DNA of 33,198 nucleotides from Acidobacteriota bacterium (lineage in GTDB: Bacteria; Acidobacteriota; Terriglobia; Terriglobales; Acidobacteriaceae), in the NCBI GenBank assembly GCA_003225535.1, contig QIAL01000400.1:469-33666 (forward strand). The letters are read 5' to 3'. Numbering within the stretch: position 1 is the first letter of the stretch; each line of letters opens with the position of its first letter. The notes beneath the pieces were generated by a model. It searched no databases. It worked only from the letters and a program-made list of their open reading frames with translations, and had not been told where the DNA came from. The position numbers and the translations under genes are program-made. Of the stretch, positions 26,208-33,198 are shown piece after piece.

Positions 26208-28454
26208 TTACGGCCGGAAGGAGTACGTGTACTTGACCACGAAGCGGTGCTCGTAAAACTGCGCTGGGTTGACAGCCGCCAGGCTGGCGAACTTCTGGCC
26301 GGCCGTATAGATCACATACAGATCGCTATCGGGACGGTAGTTCCATCGTAGCCGAATATTGGCGCTCGCAGCTTGCGCATCGGCTGTGTTGATTTGAAGG
26401 ATCGTCGAAAGAGAGAGGAAGCGGGAGAACGAATAGTCGGTCTCCAGCGCACCGAATATCACAGAGAAGTTGCCATTGGGAAGCGGCAGGCGAAACCGGT
26501 TCCACTGCGGTCCCAGGCTGAATGACAGCCGTTGGTTGGCGCGGTAGGTGGCGCGCATACGGAGTTCGTTCAACCGGCCGTTGTAGTAGCTTCCGAATCG
26601 CTCGTAGAACTGCAGCGTCACGCGCCGATCTTGCGGAGTGCCGTAGGTGAGTTGATGTCTGGTCCAGTTGTAGACCCCCACAGGAATGTTGACGTTCTTA
26701 TAAATGTTGAACGGCGTGGTGAGTCGCTGGGCAAAGACGTCGACGATGTCGTCGTCGGTGTATGCGCCGTTGTGAAAATCGGCGCGGAAAGTGGTCTGCC
26801 ATTCCTGCGTCTGTACAACGTGGTGAGTGTCCGGGGCATGAAAGATGAAGCCCTCGAACTGCAGTTCCCGGATGCCGGCGAATTCGGGGCGCGTCTTGAA
26901 GGTGGCGTCTGCGAAGTCGCAGATGCAATCAGCGCGCTCCAGAAATCCAACCGCCGGATTGAAATTAGGGCCGATCTTTCGATGCTCCGCTTCAAGGTCA
27001 AGCCAGTTGGAGCGGAAGGTGAGGCCTGCTCCCAGGTTTGATTGCCCGGAGGAAAAACCGGGGCTTCGCGTCTGAGCAGCATATCCGCTCAGAACCAGGT
27101 CTTTGAATAAAACCAATCTGCCGTCCGCACCGGACGTCTGATTGAACCCAGACAGCACTTCTCCCGATCGCTTGTCGATCCCCATAACTCCCAGATACGA
27201 ACCGCTTTCCCCCAAAGACTTCTTCACCCGCAGGACTGCATAGTTTGCCCAGGGATTCGGTCCCGATGACCGAGTGTCAACATCCATTGCCCCGAGTTCG
27301 AATCCGCCGAGGGAGCCCGTTAACTTGGCTCCTCCGTTGATCGGCACCTCCTGGCCGGTGACCGGGTCAATCCCGATCTGGCGACTGAAGAAGAGTTGGT
27401 CCGCGGTACTGCTGAGGCCCATGGGGAAGGCAAAGACGCCCGCGTTTTCGAGGAAGAACTGTCGTTTCTCCGGAAAGAACAGTTTGTAAGGAGTGAGATT
27501 GAACTGCTGGACATCGACGTCACTGTCGGCGAAGTCAGTATTGCCGGTAAGGTTGGCCACCAGGTTGGAGCGCAGTCCGATTTTGACATCGACGCCCCCG
27601 GTGTAAAGGGCGGTCGTGCCCGGAGTCAGTCCGCTGGCCGTTGCATTGGCCGGCAAGCGGCTGAAGCCGCCGAGAGCGTACGGCTTCACGATGAACAGAC
27701 GCCCACTCCCAATATCATTGATGCCGCGCAACTCGCCTGCCTGGCTGATTTTGTTGGCGCCGAAGGTTCTGCGCCATCCGCTCCAGAGGTCTTCCTCGTT
27801 CTTGCGGCGGATGAAGCGTTTGAAGTTCAGTCCCCAAACTACGTCGTGGGAGCGCATGAAATTCAATGTCGAAAATGGAATGGCAACCGTGGCCGTCCAT
27901 CCGTCACGGGTGAGTTGGGCTTCCGAAGTCCAGAGGCCATCCCATCCGGTATCGCCGTCTTGCGTTTCTCCTACTTGCTGTTCGTCCGTGATGAGGGCGT
28001 CGCGCTGCGTACCCAGCGGATTGATCTGGAAGACATACGCATTGCGGCGGTCATGCCGGGAATCGATGATGATTTCGAAATAGTCGTCCAGTTCCTGGCT
28101 CACATCGCGGCGGAGTTGCGTGGCGACAGGTCCCGACGCTACCGAATCATGACAGACGATGCCGAAGTAAATCTCGGTCCGCGAATAGAGCACTCGTACT
28201 TCCGTTCTCTCTGTCGCGGGCTGGCCTTCGTAGGGCTCTCGCTGCTTGAAATCCGTAACCGGGCGAGCCTGCTGCCAGAGAGGATCGTCCAACGTGCCGT
28301 CCAATCGAGGTGAATGCTCCACTGCGATGGCCTGAGTAATGCGTGCGAACTCCAGACCGCCTGCCGCTGCAGGCTCGGTCTGTTGTCCCAACATTGCGGG
28401 ACTTAAGATACCGACCAGTAGAAGACGAGTCGAGAATCCGGTCCAACCTTTCAT
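26208..28454 (-). CDS. Carbohydrate-binding-like (CBM9/DUF5916-type) outer-membrane beta-barrel protein
   Basis: SPRLDGTLDDPLWQQARPVTDFKQREPYEGQPATERTEVRVLYSRTEIYFGIVCHDS; long aromatic/beta-rich C-terminus ending VKYTYSFRP. Start chosen at 28454 (signal peptide MKGWTGFSTRLLLVGIL). Confidence 0.82.
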   Translation of the reverse strand: MKGWTGFSTRLLLVGILSPAMLGQQTEPAAAGGLEFARITQAIAVEHSPRLDGTLDDPLWQQARPVTDFKQREPYEGQPATERTEVRVLYSRTEIYFGIVCHDSVASGPVATQLRRDVSQELDDYFEIIIDSRHDRRNAYVFQINPLGTQRDALITDEQQVGETQDGDTGWDGLWTSEAQLTRDGWTATVAIPFSTLNFMRSHDVVWGLNFKRFIRRKNEEDLWSGWRRTFGANKISQAGELRGINDIGSGRLFIVKPYALGGFSRLPANATASGLTPGTTALYTGGVDVKIGLRSNLVANLTGNTDFADSDVDVQQFNLTPYKLFFPEKRQFFLENAGVFAFPMGLSSTADQLFFSRQIGIDPVTGQEVPINGGAKLTGSLGGFELGAMDVDTRSSGPNPWANYAVLRVKKSLGESGSYLGVMGIDKRSGEVLSGFNQTSGADGRLVLFKDLVLSGYAAQTRSPGFSSGQSNLGAGLTFRSNWLDLEAEHRKIGPNFNPAVGFLERADCICDFADATFKTRPEFAGIRELQFEGFIFHAPDTHHVVQTQEWQTTFRADFHNGAYTDDDIVDVFAQRLTTPFNIYKNVNIPVGVYNWTRHQLTYGTPQDRRVTLQFYERFGSYYNGRLNELRMRATYRANQRLSFSLGPQWNRFRLPLPNGNFSVIFGALETDYSFSRFLSLSTILQINTADAQAASANIRLRWNYRPDSDLYVIYTAGQKFASLAAVNPAQFYEHRFVVKYTYSFRP

Positions 28455-28524
28455 GCCGAGCGCCCCGAAGCAATATACTGGCTTCGGCCTGAAGAATGGA
28501 TGGGTGATTTCGGTGGGAACTGTT

Positions 28525-28846
28525 ATGCGAAAGCAGCCTGTTCTGGCTTTAGCGGCTCTCACCGCCATCCTCGGCTGCTCCACGCGTGCGACGTATGCGG
28601 TGGGCATAGATCCCGACGCTCTGGCTTTTTGATCCCGGACTCAAGCTGCTCTAAGTTTCCGCGGAATCTGGGAATGCGACGGTGTTTCGCGAAAACGGCA
28701 AGGTGCTCGTGAATGTCGGCTCGCTGTCCATGCCACATGCCCACACGGTCTCGGTCGATCCCGATACGCACCTGGTCTATTTCCCGCTGCAGAATCTGAA
28801 TGGGAAGCCGGTTCTGCGCATTATGGAACCGAGCGAGGTGAACTGA
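28525..28846 (+). pseudogene. YncE-like beta-propeller protein remnant
   Basis: N-terminal MRKQPVLALAALTAILGCSTRATYAVGIDPDALAF; frame shift; DPGLKLL*VSAESGNATVFRENGKVLVNVGSLSMPHAHTVSVDPDTHLVYFPLQNLNGKPVLRIMEPSEVN*. Confidence 0.7.
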
Positions 28847-28881
28847 TGAGTTCAGTGGGCTTTGGCCTGGTGATTCCAGTC

Positions 28882-28897
28882 TGTGATTCTAATCACA
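28882..28897. promoter_or_regulatory. CRP/FNR-family-like operator palindrome
   Basis: TGTGATTCTAATCACA: TGTGA-N6-TCACA with perfect 7-bp arms. Confidence 0.55.
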
Positions 28898-29086
28898 CAT
28901 CTAAGTGACCATTTGTGTTGGCCTTAGACCCATCCGGTTGGACAATGGCAGTGTTGTACTAGGGGAGTACAGAACCCCGGACGATTTGGGGTAAACTCAA
29001 GAAACTCCGATTTTTCTTGAGCCTCCCGTTCCCAAGTTGTCAAGCCAGGGGTTGCTGAGAACTGGGGACTGAGAACAGAGAACTGC

Positions 29087-29902
29087 ATGTCATTGCTTTG
29101 GCTGCGTTTTGCGCTGGGGTGCTATTTCGTGGGGTTGGTCTACGCCTTCGTGGCGCTGACGCGCACCAGTGACCTGTTCAGCCGCATCGCGCTGCACGCC
29201 GCCACTATCGGCATGGTCTTCCATTTCGTGTCCTTGGCCGAACTCTTCCTCTCGGGGCAGATCGTATGGGCCTCGGTTCATAACAGCGAATCGCTTTTAG
29301 CCTTCTTGTCGATGGCTTTCTTCATGGTGATCTACGCGATCTATAAAACCACTTCGCCGGGAGTCGTCGTATTTCCTGTGGTGTTCTTCCTGACGTTTGT
29401 TGCGGCGCTAGACGAGCAGCCGGTGCTGCTCACGCAATTCGTCTCGCACAAGGGATGGCTTATCGCTCACATCATGCTGATCTTCACCGGCTACGCGGCG
29501 CTGCTGGTGAGCTTCGGAGCGAGTCTGCTTTATCTGCTGCAGGAGCGCCGCCTGAAAGCCAAGAAGTCGACGAGCTTGATCGCGTTCCTTCCCGCACTCG
29601 AAGTCATCGATCAGATTGGCTACCGCTCGCTCCTGTTGGGCTTTCCGTTCATGACGCTGGGTTTGATCACTGGCTCGGTGGTCGCAATCACCGCGCCGAG
29701 CATCGGGCGCGTAGATTTTCTCGATCCCAAGATTCTGCTGTCGGTGCTGATGTGGGCCGTGTACATGGTGATGGTCTTCACTCGCTGGAACTCGGGATGG
29801 CGCGGTCGCCGCGCTGCGTTCCTGGCAACGTTCGCCTTTGTGGCCGCACTGGCCGCATGGGCGGCGAACTATTTCTCGGCAATGCATAGGTTCGGGACCT
29901 GA
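29087..29902 (+). CDS. Cytochrome c assembly / HemX-CcsA-like membrane protein
   Basis: Multi-TM protein MSLLWLRFALGCYFVGLVYAF...GWLIAHIMLIFTGYAALLVSFGASLLYLLQERRLK directly upstream of hemA; TGATG overlap with hemA. Confidence 0.85.
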   Translation: MSLLWLRFALGCYFVGLVYAFVALTRTSDLFSRIALHAATIGMVFHFVSLAELFLSGQIVWASVHNSESLLAFLSMAFFMVIYAIYKTTSPGVVVFPVVFFLTFVAALDEQPVLLTQFVSHKGWLIAHIMLIFTGYAALLVSFGASLLYLLQERRLKAKKSTSLIAFLPALEVIDQIGYRSLLLGFPFMTLGLITGSVVAITAPSIGRVDFLDPKILLSVLMWAVYMVMVFTRWNSGWRGRRAAFLATFAFVAALAAWAANYFSAMHRFGT

Positions 29903-31236
29903 TGAGCTACCAGCTCATCGGTTTGAATCATAAGAGCGCGCCGCTCGAAGTCCGCGAGCGGCTGGCGATCCCTGAATCTCGCCTGCCCGATACCTGCCGC
30001 CAGCTGACCTCCTATCCCGGAATCGAAGAGGGTATGGTGATCTCGACCTGCAACCGCGTCGAGATCATCACGCACACGGTGAATGGTCACGCTGATCTTC
30101 GCGGATTCCTGCACGACCACTTCCACCTGGATGCCAGCATGCTCGATGCTCATCTCTACGAATTCCGTGAGAAAGACGCGGTGCGCCATATCTTCCGCGT
30201 AGCTTCGAGTCTGGACTCAATGGTGGTGGGCGAGGCGCAGATTCTCGGCCAGGTAAAAGAAGCCTATGCAACCGCGCGCGCCGTGGGCGCTGTCCGCGGA
30301 CAGCTCGACCAGCTCTTCAGCCGCGCCTTTGCCGTCGCCAAGCGCGTGCGCAGCGAGACTGCGGTCGGAACCTCGTCAGTTTCAATCGCTTCGGTTGCGG
30401 TGGAGTTGGCGAAAAAGATTTTCGGATCACTGCAGGGTAAGAAGGTATTCATCGTCGGTGCGGGCAAGATGAGCGAGCTCGCGGCCCGCCACCTGATGGC
30501 CCACGGTTGTGCCTCAATCTTTGTAGCTAACCGCACTTATGACCGCGCAATCGGGCTGGCGCAGAAGTTCGACGGACAGGCCATCAAGTTCGAAGACCTT
30601 TACACCACCTGCGACCGCGCCGACATCGTCATCACCTCGACGGGCGCACCTCACGCCATCTTCCGGCGCGAGCATGGCGAACAGTTCCTCGCCCGCCGCA
30701 AAAATCGTCCGATGTTTTTCATCGACATCGCGGTGCCGCGCGACGTCTCGCCTGAAATGGGCAAGCTGGACGGCATTTTTGCCTATGACATCGACGACCT
30801 GCAACAGGCAGTGTCGAGCCACGTAGCCGATCGCCGCAAAGAAGCCGAGCGCGCCGAGGCCATCATTGCCGGCGAGGTGGAGAAGTTCGAAGCCCGCATC
30901 AGCACGCTCGATGTTGTCCCCACGATCGTGAGCTTGCAGGATCACTTGGAGACGATCCGCCAGGCGGAAATCGACCGCGTCCGGGGGCGCATGGGCCAGC
31001 TCACGCCAGAGCAGGAAATGGCCGTCGAGGCGCTGACGCGTGGCATTATCAATAAAGTGATGCATACGCCGATCACCACGCTGAAGACTGCCGCGAAGGA
31101 ATCGGAGGCAACGACGGTGGTTGATGTGGTGCGGCGGCTGTTTAATCTCCAGGTAAAGGGGAAAGAGGGGCAACTGGAGCAGGCATCCAAGAAAGACGAG
31201 CCGACAAAGAAAGCCGAAGTGGGGACGCGGCAGTGA
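29902..31236 (+). CDS. hemA: Glutamyl-tRNA reductase
   Basis: LIGLNHKSAPLEVRERLAI, GMVISTCNRVEI, SLDSMVVGEAQILGQVKEAY, VFIVGAGKMSELAARHL, MFFIDIAVPRDVSP. Confidence 0.96.
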   Translation: MSYQLIGLNHKSAPLEVRERLAIPESRLPDTCRQLTSYPGIEEGMVISTCNRVEIITHTVNGHADLRGFLHDHFHLDASMLDAHLYEFREKDAVRHIFRVASSLDSMVVGEAQILGQVKEAYATARAVGAVRGQLDQLFSRAFAVAKRVRSETAVGTSSVSIASVAVELAKKIFGSLQGKKVFIVGAGKMSELAARHLMAHGCASIFVANRTYDRAIGLAQKFDGQAIKFEDLYTTCDRADIVITSTGAPHAIFRREHGEQFLARRKNRPMFFIDIAVPRDVSPEMGKLDGIFAYDIDDLQQAVSSHVADRRKEAERAEAIIAGEVEKFEARISTLDVVPTIVSLQDHLETIRQAEIDRVRGRMGQLTPEQEMAVEALTRGIINKVMHTPITTLKTAAKESEATTVVDVVRRLFNLQVKGKEGQLEQASKKDEPTKKAEVGTRQ

Positions 31237-31282
31237 TGCCGGCGCCGTGCAATTTTATCAACCGGAATACAACCCTAGCCAT

Positions 31283-31346
31283 TTGTCATCCTGAGCGGAG
31301 TCTGGCGACGAGCGAAGCGATTCGCCAGACGAAGTCGAAGGATCCC
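31283..31346. repeat. Dispersed repeat, family F, with 9-bp stem, between hemA and hemC
   Basis: TTTGTCATCCTGAGCGGA-GTCTGGCGA...TCGCCAGAC-GAAGTCGAAGGATCC. Confidence 0.75.
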
Positions 31347-31497
31347 TATCAGTTAGGCACAACCCTCGGCGATGCGACCAATTTCCGTGTCGTAATCGGC
31401 TTCTTCGATAATCATGAGACCCGGTACCTACCCATCTCTAGCTGCGAAGCGGCGGCAAGTGAAAGCCGGCACGCCGGGTACGCTTTGCGATAAAACA

Positions 31498-32451
31498 ATG
31501 AACTCGAACGGCAATCCCACCAAACTACGAATCGGCTCTCGCGGCTCCCAACTCGCTCTTTGGCAGGCCAACCACATCTCCGCTCTCCTGCGCGCCCGCG
31601 GACATGAGGTTGAAATCGAGATCATTCACACCACGGGCGACAAAATTACCGACGTCGCTCTCGCCAAGGTTGGCACCAAGGGCATGTTCACCAAGGAGAT
31701 CGAAGAGGCCCTGGCCGCCGGACGCGTGGATCTCGCCGTGCACTCGCTGAAAGATCTTCCCACTGAACTTTCCAAAGGATTCGAAATCGCAGCGATCACC
31801 GAGCGGCAAGACCCGCGTGATGCCTTTTGCTCCTGCCACTATGCAAGCTTTCAGGAACTTCCGAAAGGAGCGCGCGTCGGGACCTCCAGCCTGCGCCGCC
31901 AAGCGCAACTCAAGGCCATTCGCCCCGATCTCGACATTTATCCCCTGCGCGGCAACGTGGACACCCGGCTGCGCAAACTCGAGCAAGGAGATTACGACGC
32001 CGTTATCCTCGCCGCGGCGGGCTTGAATCGTCTCGGCAAAACGGAGCTGATCAAGCAGATCATCCCCGCGGAAATCATGTGCCCCGCCGCTGGACAAGGA
32101 GCATTAGGCATCGAAATCCGCGAAGGCGACACCAAAACTCGCGAGCTATTGAGCTTCCTCAATGACCCCAATGCCCGCGCAGCGACAACCTGTGAACGGG
32201 CCCTGCTGAATAGTCTCGGTGGCGGTTGTCAGGTCCCCATCGGCGCCTTCGCCGAAATGAAAAACGGCAAGCTGCATCTGGAATCGATTGTCGCCGACCC
32301 CGACGGCTCCAAGCTGTTGCGTGACTCCCGCGACGGGGATGATCCAGAAAAGCTCGGCAACGAAGCGGGGGCGTCGCTTCTGGAGCGCGGTGGCGATGCT
32401 ATCCTCGAAGCCGTCTACGGGCGCGGGCTGGCGGTTCCTCCGCAGCCGTGA
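31498..32451 (+). CDS. hemC: Porphobilinogen deaminase (hydroxymethylbilane synthase)
   Basis: [85 protein letters not shown]. Confidence 0.97.
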   Translation: MNSNGNPTKLRIGSRGSQLALWQANHISALLRARGHEVEIEIIHTTGDKITDVALAKVGTKGMFTKEIEEALAAGRVDLAVHSLKDLPTELSKGFEIAAITERQDPRDAFCSCHYASFQELPKGARVGTSSLRRQAQLKAIRPDLDIYPLRGNVDTRLRKLEQGDYDAVILAAAGLNRLGKTELIKQIIPAEIMCPAAGQGALGIEIREGDTKTRELLSFLNDPNARAATTCERALLNSLGGGCQVPIGAFAEMKNGKLHLESIVADPDGSKLLRDSRDGDDPEKLGNEAGASLLERGGDAILEAVYGRGLAVPPQP

Positions 32452-32476
32452 TCTCATCCAAGACTGCGAAAGGCAT

Positions 32477-32508
32477 GGACCACGAAGGGCACGAAGGTTC
32501 ACGAAGGG
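32477..32508. repeat. Family E-like repeat directly upstream of the DUF4442 gene
   Basis: GGACCACGAAGGGCACGAAGGTTCACGAAGGG. Confidence 0.6.
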
Positions 32509-32509
32509 G

Positions 32510-32995
32510 ATGACTCGTAACGTCCTTCTCAAACTTCTCGGCGGCTCCGGGGCGCATGCGCTGCGTCGCTGGATCAACCTTTGGCCGCCCTTCCTCGGTG
32601 CCGGCATCCGTGTAAAGCGCATTGCCCCCGACATGAAAGCCGTCGACGTCGAGATGAAACTCCGCTGGTGGAACGCCAACTACGTCGGCACCCACTTCGG
32701 CGGATCGCTCTTTGCCATCACCGGCGCTTTCTATATGCTCATGCTGATGGCAACCCTCGGCCGCGACTACATTGTGTGGGACAAGGCTGCGAGCATCCGT
32801 TACCGCAAGCCTGGCAGAGGCACGGTCCGGGCCGAGTTTCGCCTCACCGACGCCCAGCTCGACGACATTCGTGAGAAGCTGAAGAGCTTGCCGAAATACG
32901 AACCGACCTTCAAAGTAGAAGTGAAAGACGAGCAGGGAACGGTGATCGCCGAAGTCGAGAAGTTGTTGTACGTGCGCAAGCAGGAAGCAGAGTAG
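32510..32995 (+). CDS. DUF4442 / hotdog-fold thioesterase-like protein
   Basis: MTRNVLLKLLGGSGAHALRRWINLWPPFLGAGIRVKRIAPDMKAVDVEMKLRWWNANYVGTHFGGSLFAITGAFYMLMLM... Confidence 0.8.
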   Translation: MTRNVLLKLLGGSGAHALRRWINLWPPFLGAGIRVKRIAPDMKAVDVEMKLRWWNANYVGTHFGGSLFAITGAFYMLMLMATLGRDYIVWDKAASIRYRKPGRGTVRAEFRLTDAQLDDIREKLKSLPKYEPTFKVEVKDEQGTVIAEVEKLLYVRKQEAE

Positions 32996-33072
32996 AAAAA
33001 GAGGACGTCCTCTGCGAAACTCCGCGGCCTCTGTGGTGATGGCTTTTGAAGGATTGAGGTAGAGAAGAAGGC

Positions 33073-33198
33073 GTGTACATTCCCGAACACTTCCGCAATG
33101 AAGATCGCGCCACCGCGCTGGCGTTCATGCGCGCGAACCCCTTCGTCATCCTCGTTTCCAACACCGACGACGGCCCGTTTCCGACCCACGTTCCGGTG
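33073..33198 (+). CDS. PaiB-like FMN-binding protein, N-terminal part (runs off the window edge)
   Basis: GTG start: VYIPEHFRNEDRATALAFMRANPFVILVSNTDDGPFPTHVPV. Confidence 0.75.
   Translation, partial: MYIPEHFRNEDRATALAFMRANPFVILVSNTDDGPFPTHVPV

Noticed and set aside
27396-28313. 305-aa + strand ORF
   Set aside because: Antisense to the beta-barrel/CBM9-like gene, no recognisable motifs.
28525-28632. Functional 35-aa lipoprotein (MRKQPVLALAALTAILGCSTRATYAVGIDPDALAF)
   Set aside because: Downstream sequence in another frame continues a YncE-like protein, so a pseudogene is the better explanation.

Overview
High-GC, gene-dense chromosomal window that looks like an acidobacterium (Acidobacteriota; inferred from gene content such as the VWFA-related family, with no 16S present). 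Most of it is housekeeping or ordinary accessory genes: partial GH3 beta-glucosidase (-), NAD+ synthase, DsbA-like thioredoxin protein, TPR/secretin protein, YmdB-like phosphoesterase, M48 protease, a broken family-5 solute-binding protein, anmK, nagZ, mutS, galT, VOC protein, EAL-like/HDOD protein, beta-lactamase-like serine hydrolase, PAS-GGDEF-EAL protein, VWFA protein, TAT-exported Gfo/Idh/MocA oxidoreductase, GH5-like glycosidase, CBM9/beta-barrel protein, a YncE-like pseudogene, ccsA/hemX-hemA-hemC, a DUF4442-like protein and a partial PaiB-like protein. I see no CRISPR array, prophage, transposase, tRNA, complete rRNA or recognisable defence system. The most unusual layer is a dense set of dispersed palindromic repeats of several unrelated families. 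They sit in nearly every intergenic gap, and several lie in frame inside conserved genes (mutS, anmK twice, and the signal-peptide region of the solute-binding protein). A second highlight is a ~260-bp intergenic hairpin array at 24050-24310 with two double-hairpin units. Their stems differ in sequence but keep the same fold, and the single-stranded linker YTATTATCRGA is conserved. Other points of interest are two probable pseudogenes, a near-perfect CRP-type palindrome upstream of the hem genes, and a hairpin that would sequester the Shine-Dalgarno of the GGDEF-EAL gene.
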